NCBI RefSeq assembly: GCF_014192335.1
Contig: NZ_JACHXU010000022.1
Span: forward strand, 78,731 to 142,730
DNA: 64,000 nt
Origin: Aporhodopirellula rubra
GTDB lineage: Bacteria > Planctomycetota > Planctomycetia > Pirellulales > Pirellulaceae
Reading direction: 5' to 3'
Made by a program: the position numbers and the translations under genes. Numbering within the stretch: position 1 is the first letter of the stretch; each line of letters starts with the position of its first letter. Below the pieces are notes generated by a model. The model saw nothing but the letters and a program-made list of their open reading frames with translations, was not told the DNA's origin and ran no database searches. Of this stretch, positions 8,172 to 18,201 are shown in pieces.

Positions 8172-11100
8172 ATGAAATACCTATCCCTCTCCATCATTCT
8201 CACCTGCCTGACGATGCTCTCAGTCGTCAAGGCAACTGTTGCAGTTGGCGAAAGTGACCGACCGAACATCGTGTTCATCTTGACCGACGACCATCGTGCG
8301 GACGGTTGGAGCGCAGCAGGAAATGAATTGTTGTCGACTCCGAATCTCGATCGAATCGCGAGTCGCGGAACACGATTCGAAAACGCGTTTGTCACGCTGG
8401 CGATTTGTTCGCCTAGCCGTGCGGCCTGTTTGACGGGGCGTTACGGCAGCAAGAACGGCGTCACCGCGGTTGGAATCGTAACGATCAACGATGGCGCGGC
8501 GACCTTCGCTGACGCACTTCGTGATTCGGGTTACGCAACCGGCGTGACAGGGAAATGGCACCTGAAGACGAAGCCGGAACAATGCGGCTTCGAGTTCATT
8601 TCGACATGTTGGGCCAATGGACCTTGGTACGATCGCCAGTTCAATATTGATGGCGAATCCAAGAAGATGCCTGGGTTTGTCGATGATGTGACGGCGGCCG
8701 AATCGATTCGGTTTATGCAACGGTCCGTGGTGGACGAAAAGCCGTTCGCCCTCTGGATGTGCACGCAGGTTCCACACATGGACCACAAGCACACGTGGCC
8801 GGCGGAACAGAAGTATCTTGACGCTCACGACGCAGAAGCGATGCCGCTGCCGAAGACCTGGAATGATGACTTGTCCGGGAAGCCGGAGTATCTCAAAACG
8901 TCTCGCAATCGAACCCAAGCGTTGCATTACGGATACGATTCGCCGGAGAAGATTCAGGGACACACTCGCGATTACTACGCCAGTGTCGAACAAATGGACC
9001 GGGCGATCGGCCGCGTTCTCGATGAAATCGACCGACTCGGCGTGCAGGACGACACTTGGATCCTCTTCGTAGGCGACAACGGATGGCTGTTGGGTGAACA
9101 CGGCATGACCAGCAAAGTGCTGCCGTACGAAGAATCGATGCATGTGCCGATGGCGATCGCGGGACCACGAACCATGGCCAAGGTCAGCGATGCGTTGGTG
9201 CTGAACATCGATCTCACGGCAACGATTTATGAACTCGCGGGCTTGCCGGTTCCAAAATCGATGGACGGTAAGAGCCTTTTGCCGATTGTCGAGAACGACT
9301 CGCCGTCGGATTGGCGAACGAGCTTCCTGTACGAAGCCCCCACGCCTCAATTAGGCAGCCAGCCATTGTGGGCCGTCCGCGATGATCGATGGAAATATGT
9401 CGAAACGCATCCCGACGGTAGTGCCGACGGCGTGTTCAAGGAACTGTACGATTTGCAATCCGATGCAATCGAACAGACGAACCTCGCTGAGAATCCCGAA
9501 TACAGCGAAAAGGTTCAGGCACTCTCCAAGCAATTGCAGCAACAACGTGCTGGGCTCGAATCGAACGCGGTTCAGTTGACTGCCCGGAATCGTATGAAAG
9601 CACCTTCGGAATCGGGCGACATTCGCACTGATATCCTTCTCAGCGGCGTTTACCCACACCTGACCACCTATGGAATCTACAGTCAAAACGGCGGTCATTA
9701 CAAATCAGGGCACAACGAATGTGGCATCGGTGCGATCGTTCCCTGGGCGGGCAAACTATGGATGGTCAATTATGCACCGCATCAGCCCAAAGGTAGCGAG
9801 CACAAACTATTTTCGGTTGACCCGGATCTCACGCAACCGTTGACGATTCATCCCGAAAGCGTTGGCGGGACGCCTGCCGGTCGAATGATCCATGAGGAGT
9901 CGAACCAGCTCCTGATTGCTCACCACTTGATCGATGCTGAAGGGAATGTTCGCACAATTTCGCCTAATGACATGCCGATGAGAGTCACCGCGATCGCGCG
10001 ACACCTGAAAGATCCTGAAAATATGGTTTACTACATCGATATGGAAGGATCCATCTGGGAAGCCAACGTTCATACACTCGCGGTGTCGCGGTTATTTAAA
10101 AAGCCAGTGCCGGGATGGCATGGAAAGGGTGGATACACCTCACAGGGTCGGCTCGTTGTATCGAACAACGGCGAGTTGCACGTGGGAGATTACGGGGATG
10201 TCTTGGTTGGCGGGAAAGCTCGCAACGAGGAAGAACGTGGCGTGCTGGCGGAGTACGACGGCGAGAACTGGAACATCGTCGAGCGCCGTCAATTCACGGA
10301 GGTCACCGGGCCACGCGGTATCACCGGTGGTAGCGATGGCGACGATCCGATTTGGACGATGGGATGGGACCGTCGATCGGTACGTCTGAAGGTTCTCGAC
10401 CAAGGTAAATGGCACACTTACCTGCTCCCCAAGGCCGCGTACTGCAACGACGCTCGCCATGGATGGTACACGGAATGGCCGCGGATCCGCGAAATCACCG
10501 ATGGCCGTTGGATGATGGACATGCACGGGATGTTCTACGAATTCCCTAAAACGTTTTCCTCTCAGAACTCGGCCGGCATCAAACCGATCGGCAGTCACCT
10601 CCGATACGTTCCAGACTTCTGCGAATGGAATGGCAAGCTCGTATTGGCGAGTGACGAGACCAGCATTCAGGGCAACCCTCTCGCCGGACAACCGCAGAGC
10701 AATTTATGGTTTGGCGAATTTGACGATCTGAAATCATGGGGCCCCGCGTCGGCCTACGGTGGTCCGTGGATTGAGGACTCGGTAGCAGCGAATACTCCAT
10801 CGGATCCGTTTCTCGTCTCCGGTTTCGATCGACGTGTTTTGCACTTGGCGGTCGGTAAATTGTCACCGGTCACTGCGCAAATTTTGCGTGCATCGGACGA
10901 GCAGACGATTCACGGGTTACCACCCGAACTCGCGAAACTCCCCCGCGTCTCGATTCCGCGCGGAAATTGGCGTGAGCCCGCACCGGGGTTCGAGTTCAAC
11001 GTCGATATCGCTGTGAATGTTTATCTCGCAGTGGACAAACGAGGTGATCCAAAGCTGCCTTCGTCGTGGCGTCTCACCGATCTCGACGTGACCTGGGGCA

Positions 11101-12419
11101 GCAACCATGACGACCGAGTCTACGTGCGACAGTTCTCCGCTGGAACGGTTTCCATTCCCGCTAACGACATCGAACACAGCAAAGGTGCGTATGGCATGCC
11201 CCACCTCGCGTTTGTTCAGTCGCCCGATGGTGAAACCGTTTCGATCACGGCAGAGGGGCTGGCCACCGTCTCGGAACCAGCAACGCAGGAACCGAAATCG
11301 GAAACATCAACCGATCCCGTCGTATTCACCTTGCAGGTCGATCGTGACGGCAACGGCGAGTGGACAAGCCTCGGCGAGGTTCGCGTCGGCGACGACGGCT
11401 ACGTTGCTCATCCACTACCAAACGATCTCGATGCAGTGTGGCTCCGGTTAGTGACGAATCGTGACTGCATCGCGACCGCGTTCCTGCACCAGACAACGAG
11501 TCGCTTTGTCGATGGAGCATCGGCCGAGAACCAAGCGTTGTTCGCGGGATTGGCCGATGTCGAAGATGTGAACGCGACATCAGCCCTAATCTACCCGGCC
11601 CAACGCAATCGAAACCTTCGAGTCATCGCCGACGACAAGATTGAGCTCGAATTTACGAAGGAAGGGTTCGATTTCGTTGCGACCGAACCGGACACGAATT
11701 TGCAACGTCGGTTGCACGTCGAGCCGGAATTCACGGTCGACGACGCTTCGGTAATTGTGTCGCATCACGGGAAGAAATTTCGGTTACCGAAGGGACACGT
11801 CGCGTACGACCGCCCATTCCGATCGGGAAGCCCACGCGATCTCCGCGAGGTCGAGTCAGAGCGTATCCTGGCCAATATTCACGGTACGTTCTACGAGTTG
11901 CCGTTGGTAACCAATGGAGCCCCGCCGGCATGGAATCAAGTTCGCCCGGTGTCGAGCCACTCCAAGCAGATCACGGACTACTGTTCGTGGAACGGGTTGC
12001 TCGTCCTCGCCGGTGTGAAGCAAGACGTATCGGATGACGAACACGTCTTCGCCGCGGCCGATGGCACCGCTTCGTTGTGGTTCGGCGGCGTTGACGATCT
12101 TTGGAAGCTCGGCAAACCCGTCGGTCAAGGCGGTCCGTGGAAAGACTCCGATGTTCAAAACGGCAAGCCTTCGGATGCCTATTTGATGACCGGCTACGAT
12201 CGCAAATCGCTAACACTGCAACACGATCGCACGGAGCCAGTTGGCTTTACCATCGAAGTTGACATCAATGGCGACGGACTCTGGTGCCCGCTAGACCACG
12301 TCGAAGTCAAGCCCAGCGAAACGTTGCAGTATTCGTTTGCCGATGGTTTCTCCGCGAGCTGGGTGCGTTTGGTTTCCGACGCAAATTGCCAAGCGACTGC
12401 AACGTTCACGTACGAATGA
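8172..12419 (+). CDS. Giant sulfatase fused to duplicated beta-rich C-terminal region
   Basis: A 1,415-residue secreted protein. The signal peptide is about residues 1-25. Residues 28-470 are a complete formylglycine sulfatase: [17 protein letters not shown], active site [14 protein letters not shown] with Cys79, [18 protein letters not shown] and [14 protein letters not shown]. From about residue 490 the chain has a beta-rich, propeller-like pattern that I do not recognise as a named family. It contains a clear internal duplication: MHGMFYEF...[11 protein letters not shown]...LWFGEFDDL...GGPW...GFDRR (about 780-905) matches IHGTFYEL...[11 protein letters not shown]...LWFGGVDDL...GGPW...GYDRK (about 1231-1345). 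Each is followed by a short module with VWLRLV or SWVRLV. Typical sulfatases are about 450-600 residues. It is the last gene of the sigma/FecR run. Confidence 0.93.
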   Translation: MKYLSLSIILTCLTMLSVVKATVAVGESDRPNIVFILTDDHRADGWSAAGNELLSTPNLDRIASRGTRFENAFVTLAICSPSRAACLTGRYGSKNGVTAVGIVTINDGAATFADALRDSGYATGVTGKWHLKTKPEQCGFEFISTCWANGPWYDRQFNIDGESKKMPGFVDDVTAAESIRFMQRSVVDEKPFALWMCTQVPHMDHKHTWPAEQKYLDAHDAEAMPLPKTWNDDLSGKPEYLKTSRNRTQALHYGYDSPEKIQGHTRDYYASVEQMDRAIGRVLDEIDRLGVQDDTWILFVGDNGWLLGEHGMTSKVLPYEESMHVPMAIAGPRTMAKVSDALVLNIDLTATIYELAGLPVPKSMDGKSLLPIVENDSPSDWRTSFLYEAPTPQLGSQPLWAVRDDRWKYVETHPDGSADGVFKELYDLQSDAIEQTNLAENPEYSEKVQALSKQLQQQRAGLESNAVQLTARNRMKAPSESGDIRTDILLSGVYPHLTTYGIYSQNGGHYKSGHNECGIGAIVPWAGKLWMVNYAPHQPKGSEHKLFSVDPDLTQPLTIHPESVGGTPAGRMIHEESNQLLIAHHLIDAEGNVRTISPNDMPMRVTAIARHLKDPENMVYYIDMEGSIWEANVHTLAVSRLFKKPVPGWHGKGGYTSQGRLVVSNNGELHVGDYGDVLVGGKARNEEERGVLAEYDGENWNIVERRQFTEVTGPRGITGGSDGDDPIWTMGWDRRSVRLKVLDQGKWHTYLLPKAAYCNDARHGWYTEWPRIREITDGRWMMDMHGMFYEFPKTFSSQNSAGIKPIGSHLRYVPDFCEWNGKLVLASDETSIQGNPLAGQPQSNLWFGEFDDLKSWGPASAYGGPWIEDSVAANTPSDPFLVSGFDRRVLHLAVGKLSPVTAQILRASDEQTIHGLPPELAKLPRVSIPRGNWREPAPGFEFNVDIAVNVYLAVDKRGDPKLPSSWRLTDLDVTWGSNHDDRVYVRQFSAGTVSIPANDIEHSKGAYGMPHLAFVQSPDGETVSITAEGLATVSEPATQEPKSETSTDPVVFTLQVDRDGNGEWTSLGEVRVGDDGYVAHPLPNDLDAVWLRLVTNRDCIATAFLHQTTSRFVDGASAENQALFAGLADVEDVNATSALIYPAQRNRNLRVIADDKIELEFTKEGFDFVATEPDTNLQRRLHVEPEFTVDDASVIVSHHGKKFRLPKGHVAYDRPFRSGSPRDLREVESERILANIHGTFYELPLVTNGAPPAWNQVRPVSSHSKQITDYCSWNGLLVLAGVKQDVSDDEHVFAAADGTASLWFGGVDDLWKLGKPVGQGGPWKDSDVQNGKPSDAYLMTGYDRKSLTLQHDRTEPVGFTIEVDINGDGLWCPLDHVEVKPSETLQYSFADGFSASWVRLVSDANCQATATFTYE

Positions 12420-12539
12420 GAGATAACCGAATCATTGTCCTCGGTTCCGCTGAGGGCAAACGGGTAAGGCAACCACCGGGCGAAATGGTTTTGTTCGGTG
12501 GGAGCCAGCCTGACTCACGGTATCATTCTTCGATACTCG

Positions 12540-14996
12540 TTATCGGCTCAGCTTTGAGAAGCCGACGATCAGCTCACCACCCCGTGTCTCACCGATCAGT
12601 TTGCCGGCGAAATTTTGCTCGGTGAGACCGGCGGACTCTCCTTCGAAGACGAGTACCAGACCTTGATCGTGTTTTTCCGTCGTTACGACCAGACTTCCTC
12701 GGCCAAAGTCGACCTCCTCCGCAGCGCCATATCGAAGGCTGCCAAAGTTCATGTCCGTCTGAGCGTCGAAGCCTTCCTCTGAGTGCACCAGAATTCGTAT
12801 TTCAGCAGTTTGAGATGATATCGGTGAATCGTTCTGGACGCTGAGACGTTTGTGGACGACCAATGGAATGATCAAATTCTTCGAGCTGTGTTGGTCGTTG
12901 GCGTAATCCTGTCGCTTGACCGTATCGATCGCCGCGAGCGAAAGATGCGTGGCACGACCGAATTCATCTTGCAGGACGTGTGGTCGCTCGAGCTTATGCC
13001 AACGCGTGCGGGTGCCGTCTTCGTACGTAGTACAATCGGGCGTGTATGCCAATCCCGTGTCGCACTTCCAGTGTATCCCGTCGGGTGACCTGAGATAGAT
13101 CGCACGGTAGTTTAAAAAGGCATTGATGATTTGATGGAACTGAACCTCATCCCGCCACATGACAGGATCTTCATAATTGGAATGGCGGTATCGATCGGGA
13201 ATCGATTTGTTGTTTTGCACCACGTCGCTGAGGACTTGGTAGGGGCCGAGCAATCCGTTGGTGCTGTGAATCATGCGTCCAAATTTCGATACAAACAACA
13301 TGCTGCCGTCGTCGAGTTGCACACCTGATAAATTGCGTTGCACCTGATACTCACGGTTGTCGCCAAGAGACTCGGCGTCGTACTCGACACTCATTTCACC
13401 CACTACCTCCCACGGACCACGCATGGATTTCGAACTCAGTAACGTAGGTTTCCAGTGGATGAGCGAGTAAAGCAGGTAGGTGCCGTCGTTGAGTCGAACG
13501 ACATCGGCGTTATGTCCGTGCCCGTCCTGATACGCGTAGGCGGTTTCCCCGGTCGGGCGGTACGGGCCCGTTGGTTCGTCCGCAACGGCATGAACCACGG
13601 TGGACGCCACCCATTCCCAGTGACCTCGCAGCGCGGCTTCGGGCCAGCGTACGACGAGCATGTGATACTTTCCATCGTCATCCTTAACGGGACGCCCACC
13701 CCAGTAGGACCACTCTGGATGTTCGATTCCGTTATTGGGATCACGTGGCAAAACTTCCTCGGCCCCCCACAGGTCTCTGCGTAATTCCGTGTGAATCGGC
13801 ATCGGCAAAATTAGATCGCTGAAGGACGCACCACGCATCGCTCGGACTCGCCCTGACGCGGTGTTTGATGGTTCGCTCTCGTTTCCGCTGTGGTCGATTG
13901 CGCGAACAAAGTACGTGTTCCGTTCGCCTTTAACAGGGGTGATGTCAGTGAACGTGTTTTTGGTAACTCCCGTGGCCAACGCAATTGAATCAAGTTCGTC
14001 GTTCGTTTTTCGATAAACGGAGAAGGAGGCGACATCCTCATCATCGCATTCCCACGCCAATTCGATTTCCGCATCCAATGACACCGCATCGAACAGTCGA
14101 GGGGCGGGTGGTGGTTGCGAATCGAGACGTCTCGCGGTCGCCAACGGGGACGCGGCAGACTCAACGCCATCCAATACGCGGGTGACGATGTAGCTGTACT
14201 GAATGCCGTTGACGATCGATTCATCGAGAAACCGGTGCGTTTTGTTCGCCGAACCAAGCAGCGTGAACTTCTTTGCGTCGGACGATCGTCGGTAGACTCG
14301 ATGTTCGGCATCCGCGAAATTTCCGCGCGGTGACCATGTTAACGTGATGCCGGATTCATCCGCTGTAGCGTTTAACGCGGACGGTCCCGCGCTTGCCCTA
14401 TCGAGAACACGGAGGTTAACGTCATCCAGGGAAACAGAAATCGGTGCGGTGGTTCGCAGGCTAATACGAACAAACGGCATTCCCTGATCTGCATCATCGG
14501 CGGTTACTTTGTAATCACCTGAATAGAAATCCGCCGGCGCCGCACCGCCGTTAACCGGAACATCGTCCGCCAATAATCGAACGTGATCACCGAACACCAA
14601 ACTGAACGATACGAACGCGGGGATCTCGTATCGAGCATGTGCGGTGAAGCGATACTCGAAAACATCGCCCACGAGCGGTTTCGAATAGGTGGGAATGTTG
14701 TCGAGTTTGCGTGACTCGACAACCGTGATCTCATTGCCGGCACTTCGGAATTCTCCCAACGCAACCCCCGCGATGTGGTTCCCCTTCGTCAATTCAGCGT
14801 TGACGGTCCAGCATGGAGAAGAATGCGTTTGCCATCCTGGAACCAAATCAAAGTTCCCATCGTTCACATTTTCGTTGGGCGGATTCTCTCCGAGCAAAAC
14901 AATGTCCGCATGGGTGGATGAGATGCTGAAAACGAACGCGGCAACGATACTAAGAAATGATCGAATGGCGGGGCGGCGAATGGAGCTAGGACACAT
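12540..14996 (-). CDS. Secreted five-bladed-propeller glycosidase candidate with FN3 domains
   Basis: An 818-residue protein. The start at 14996 puts a signal peptide (about 1-30, ending THA) at the N-terminus; the frame is open 43 codons further but that part is not signal-like. Residues 31-200 look like a beta-sandwich binding domain. Two fibronectin type III-like repeats follow at about 202-295 and 299-385. Residues 400-740 have the pattern of the GH43/GH117-type propeller fold: WGGRPVKDDDGKYHML, DGHGHNADVVRLNDGTYLLY, HSNYEDPVMWRDE and RPHVLQDEFGRATHL, which hold the Asp/Glu residues expected at the active site. The exact GH family cannot be assigned by eye. It is downstream of a GH16 enzyme on the same strand and may act on its oligosaccharide products. 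Confidence 0.8.
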   Translation of the reverse strand: MCPSSIRRPAIRSFLSIVAAFVFSISSTHADIVLLGENPPNENVNDGNFDLVPGWQTHSSPCWTVNAELTKGNHIAGVALGEFRSAGNEITVVESRKLDNIPTYSKPLVGDVFEYRFTAHARYEIPAFVSFSLVFGDHVRLLADDVPVNGGAAPADFYSGDYKVTADDADQGMPFVRISLRTTAPISVSLDDVNLRVLDRASAGPSALNATADESGITLTWSPRGNFADAEHRVYRRSSDAKKFTLLGSANKTHRFLDESIVNGIQYSYIVTRVLDGVESAASPLATARRLDSQPPPAPRLFDAVSLDAEIELAWECDDEDVASFSVYRKTNDELDSIALATGVTKNTFTDITPVKGERNTYFVRAIDHSGNESEPSNTASGRVRAMRGASFSDLILPMPIHTELRRDLWGAEEVLPRDPNNGIEHPEWSYWGGRPVKDDDGKYHMLVVRWPEAALRGHWEWVASTVVHAVADEPTGPYRPTGETAYAYQDGHGHNADVVRLNDGTYLLYSLIHWKPTLLSSKSMRGPWEVVGEMSVEYDAESLGDNREYQVQRNLSGVQLDDGSMLFVSKFGRMIHSTNGLLGPYQVLSDVVQNNKSIPDRYRHSNYEDPVMWRDEVQFHQIINAFLNYRAIYLRSPDGIHWKCDTGLAYTPDCTTYEDGTRTRWHKLERPHVLQDEFGRATHLSLAAIDTVKRQDYANDQHSSKNLIIPLVVHKRLSVQNDSPISSQTAEIRILVHSEEGFDAQTDMNFGSLRYGAAEEVDFGRGSLVVTTEKHDQGLVLVFEGESAGLTEQNFAGKLIGETRGGELIVGFSKLSR

Positions 14997-15190
14997 TGGA
15001 ATTCGTCGTGATTGCTGTCGAGTAAAAATGCACACTTCGCTCCGAGCGGAGCGGCCAATCGTTGTCGTGAGACGCCGCTCACCTGATGGCGAACGCACCA
15101 GACGAGCATCTCTACCGTTGATCACGCTGATCGGCCGAGGATTGGAATCGCGATCGGACGCCAGAGAATACAGTATTCGCGACAGACGAC

Positions 15191-16150
15191 TTACTTACGC
15201 ACGAGAATGTAGGAACGAACCCAATCGTAGAGCGTGCTGCTTTGATTTTCGTCGTTGAGCATTTCATCCGTTGGCTGTCCTGGTTCCCAATCGTAGGTTT
15301 CGGTAACCAAGTGCATGTACATCGGGCGGGCGAAGGGCAGCGGGTTGTAATCCGTTGCCGGTTTAACGGTGAACAGGTATTTGCCGTCGTAGTAGAAACG
15401 CATTGTGTTCGGATCGATCCACCAAACGCCGTAGGTGTAAAAAAAATCCGCGGTGTTTTCAATTTTTGCCCGCTCATCACGAGGAGCGCCCACGCTCACG
15501 TTCGGCGGATCGCTGCGGCGACTGACGTTCACCTGATAATGCGTATTGGCATGGAACTCTCGGTTCCAACTCGGCGTTTTGGTTGGCGCACCGATAGTCT
15601 CGATGATGTCGAGTTCTTGTCGATGACTTTCATTCACCATTGATCCGTCTTCTTTGATGTAGCGGACGGACTGTGGAAGGTTTTTCAACCAAAACGTCGA
15701 CGACATCGGAGTACGCGACGCTTTCATTCGGGTCTCGTAGTAGCCATACCAAGCTTGATCGCTTTTCGACGCGACGGCGCCACCGGCGAGTGTGTATTTG
15801 TCGCCCGGTTTTCCGTCATTGCCTTCCGACGGAATCAACCGACGATTTCGAATCCGCAAAAAACCTTCTCGCACCGAAACGGTGTCCGCTTTGAACGTTG
15901 CCGGTGGCCGTCCGTTCTGCCAATAGGGACTCTTGTCGTACCACTTGCGTTGATCGAGTGAATCCCCCTCAAACTCGTCAGTAAACGTGGGATTCACCGC
16001 CCACTGGAATCCCTCGGGCGGCGCGGGCAATGTCTTCATGTGTTCGATTGCCAACTCGTACGGCGAACCGTCGGAAGTCTGATTGCGAATATTCGCATTG
16101 ACGACAGCCATCAAGAGCAGTGGCAGCATCGTGAGGTGAGACAGAATCAT
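15191..16150 (-). CDS. GH16 endo-galactanase-type glycoside hydrolase (agarase/porphyranase/carrageenase-like)
   Basis: A 319-residue secreted enzyme with a signal peptide at about residues 1-20. The retaining GH16 signature ExDxxE is present as ELDIIE, giving Glu179 as nucleophile, Asp181 as helper and Glu184 as acid/base. Other family features are FTDEFEGDSLDQRKWY (57-71), GYYETRMKAS (136-145) and MSSTFWLKNLP (149-159). These are typical of the marine galactan-cleaving branches of GH16 (beta-agarase, beta-porphyranase, kappa-carrageenase) rather than laminarinases, but the branch cannot be fixed by eye. The neighbouring sulfatases favour a sulfated galactan. It lies between a Gfo/Idh/MocA gene and the propeller glycosidase, all on the minus strand. 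Confidence 0.88.
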   Translation of the reverse strand: MILSHLTMLPLLLMAVVNANIRNQTSDGSPYELAIEHMKTLPAPPEGFQWAVNPTFTDEFEGDSLDQRKWYDKSPYWQNGRPPATFKADTVSVREGFLRIRNRRLIPSEGNDGKPGDKYTLAGGAVASKSDQAWYGYYETRMKASRTPMSSTFWLKNLPQSVRYIKEDGSMVNESHRQELDIIETIGAPTKTPSWNREFHANTHYQVNVSRRSDPPNVSVGAPRDERAKIENTADFFYTYGVWWIDPNTMRFYYDGKYLFTVKPATDYNPLPFARPMYMHLVTETYDWEPGQPTDEMLNDENQSSTLYDWVRSYILVRK

Positions 16151-16261
16151 GGAACTGGGGCTCTCAGAGTGGGGATTGATGGAGTTGGCATAAACGTTGT
16201 ATCCGTGCTGCTTTGTTCGATGGACTCGGCGTTGATGCCGAGTTGGTGCGTCAGCGAATCG

Positions 16262-17641
16262 CTAGGCTTCGATCTCGTATCCTTCTCGGTACGGTCGGCT
16301 CATCATGCTGGCGGCCAAATCGTCACCAACAATCATCTCGGTTGATTGATCCCAGTGGATCGTTCGGCCTAGACGGCAACAGATGCCGGCGAGATGGCAA
16401 ACATTGAGCATCTTCATGTGCGAGTGCACATCCGAAATCGGCAACGTCCGGTGCTCGATCGAATGAACGAAGTTCGCCCAGTGTGCCGGTCGATCGTTTC
16501 CGACAATTGGCATGCCGCGATAGACTTTGTTGATCGCATCTTCGGGCAACGGATTGTCCGCGAGTTCCTCAATCGGTGCCCCGACGAGTTTCCCACGGTT
16601 GACAAAAATCCGTCCGCGTTCGCCGTCAAAGAGGATCCCGTTATCGACATCGTGCCGCACATTCATTGTGACGTCACCATCGGCAAACGCGACATTGAGG
16701 TCGAACGCGCGGGCGGTGTTGTATCGGTTGTGTTGAACGGGCATGCCGTCTTTAAATTCGACGTCGTGATGGGCTGTTCCGCCAACCGAGACGGGGTCGT
16801 TGTTCTGCCCTGCCGCTGCGATGCCCAACATCGCGATATCGATGTGGTGTGCGCCCCAGTCGGTCAGCTTGCCACCAGAATGCTCATACCACCAACGAAA
16901 ATGGGTGTGCCCGTTGGTGTACTTTCGATCGACGCCGGGTTTCGGGTCGGCCATGTAGCGATATTCCATCACGGGAGTCGGCCCCAACCATCGGTCCCAA
17001 TCGAGTTCCTTTGGAACCGCTGCGACGGGAATCTCAGGGCTCCAACCGCCCGCGTCGATACCGACGATGATCCGCTTCAGTTTGCCGAGTCGTCCATCCG
17101 CAATCACAGCAAGGGCTTTGTTGAACAAGTTGAAACTGCTGCGTTGCTGTGTTCCGACTTGCACGACGCGTCCCGTTTCCTTCTGCACTTTTCGAATCAA
17201 TTTGCCTTCGTCGATCGTGAGCGTCAAAGGTTTTTCGCAATACGCGTCTTTCCCGGCACGCATTGCCTCAATAAGGATTTTGGTGTGCCAATGGTCCGGC
17301 GTGGAAATCTGCACCACGTCGATATCGTCACGTGCGAGTACCTCACGGTAGTCGCTGTAGAGATCCGCCTTACCGTCGCAAAGCAAATCGTTTCCGTACG
17401 CTAAGTGCGAAGAGTCGACGTCACAGAGCGCGACCAAGTCGGCGAACTCTTTGCCGACGGGGGCGGTACGTGTTCCGTTGCCTCCGACACCGATCAACGC
17501 GAATCGCAACCGTTCGCTTTTTGATTGTGCCGATGCACGACGTGCCGTGAACGTGTAGGGAACGGTGACTGCCGCGGCGGCCGCGCTCGCATAAGTAAGA
17601 AATTGGCGCCGATTGCCGGTCACGCGTTTTACGCTTTTCAT
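16262..17641 (-). CDS. Tat-exported Gfo/Idh/MocA-family oxidoreductase
   Basis: A 459-residue NAD(P)-dependent oxidoreductase. The ATG at 17641 is chosen because GGAGGAG lies 7 bases before it. Residues 10-40 form a twin-arginine signal (NRRQFLTYASAAAAA). The nucleotide-binding loop GVGGNG is at 51-56 and the family's EKP motif at 136-138, after DAYC. The C-terminal half has the usual HHDVEFKDGMP and WGAHHIDIAMLG segments around the sugar site. Exported members are frequent in planctomycetes and are linked to sugar oxidation or redox-assisted glycoside cleavage. It appears to be the first gene of a minus-strand operon with GH16 and the propeller protein. Confidence 0.92.
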   Translation of the reverse strand: MKSVKRVTGNRRQFLTYASAAAAAVTVPYTFTARRASAQSKSERLRFALIGVGGNGTRTAPVGKEFADLVALCDVDSSHLAYGNDLLCDGKADLYSDYREVLARDDIDVVQISTPDHWHTKILIEAMRAGKDAYCEKPLTLTIDEGKLIRKVQKETGRVVQVGTQQRSSFNLFNKALAVIADGRLGKLKRIIVGIDAGGWSPEIPVAAVPKELDWDRWLGPTPVMEYRYMADPKPGVDRKYTNGHTHFRWWYEHSGGKLTDWGAHHIDIAMLGIAAAGQNNDPVSVGGTAHHDVEFKDGMPVQHNRYNTARAFDLNVAFADGDVTMNVRHDVDNGILFDGERGRIFVNRGKLVGAPIEELADNPLPEDAINKVYRGMPIVGNDRPAHWANFVHSIEHRTLPISDVHSHMKMLNVCHLAGICCRLGRTIHWDQSTEMIVGDDLAASMMSRPYREGYEIEA

Positions 17642-17648
17642 CAGGAGA

Positions 17649-17655
17649 CTCCTCC
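17649..17655 (-). promoter_or_regulatory. Strong ribosome-binding site that fixes the start of the Gfo/Idh/MocA gene
   Basis: On the minus strand the sequence reads GGAGGAG, 7 bases before the ATG at 17641. The upstream in-frame alternative start at 17680 has no comparable site and would add residues before the Tat signal. Confidence 0.75.
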
Positions 17656-17777
17656 GCTGAGCGTGACAACCAAGGGTCAACGCGGTGCGGGAACTGAGGT
17701 GGGATGTGGGGAAGGTTCGTGGCGAGACCGCAAAGTCTTCACGTGCGTTTCCCTAGTCTCTGCTAGAACTGTCAAAA

Positions 17778-17792
17778 GATCAATGATTGATC
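17778..17792. promoter_or_regulatory. Perfect 7-1-7 inverted repeat, candidate operator
   Basis: GATCAAT-G-ATTGATC is a perfect inverted repeat placed 137 bases before the oxidoreductase start in a divergent gap. The size fits a dimeric helix-turn-helix regulator. No regulator gene is adjacent, so function is inferred from symmetry and location only. Confidence 0.4.
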
Positions 17793-18201
17793 GTTAACAA
17801 GATTGCAGTTGAGTTCTGTTGCGAGGTCTATTGAGCTAGCGAATGTTTGTCTGTCATCTCGCTCCAGCGGTCTATGGATTAAGCAAGCAACATATGCATG
17901 GCGCGTCAGACATGGTGGCCGTTTAGGAATACGATTTCGCCTATGATCGAAGTGGTAACGTAGAAACCAATCTACGATTGGACTCGATCACCTTTGAAGA
18001 ACCGTTATGCGTCCATCTGACGCAGCCCTAAAATTCCTCACGAATCATATTAGGATCCATCGCATGCAACACATGCAAAGCATTCGCGAAGAATGAGTTG
18101 CACGCCAGATGACTCATTCGATGCCCGTTGTTTGGTCCTATGCTGTTTAGCCGAATACTCCTGTCTCTGATTCCCCACCCGTTTTGTCTTCGAGAATTCT
18201 T

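Larger units (their letters stand above)
17642..18201. other. Divergent promoter region
   Basis: About 560 bp between the minus-strand oxidoreductase and the plus-strand sulfatase, with no credible gene. It contains two inverted repeats: GATCAAT-G-ATTGATC (17778-17792) and CCAATC-TAC-GATTGG (17967-17981). Either could be a regulator site shared by the divergent genes. No clear -35/-10 pair was found. Confidence 0.5.
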
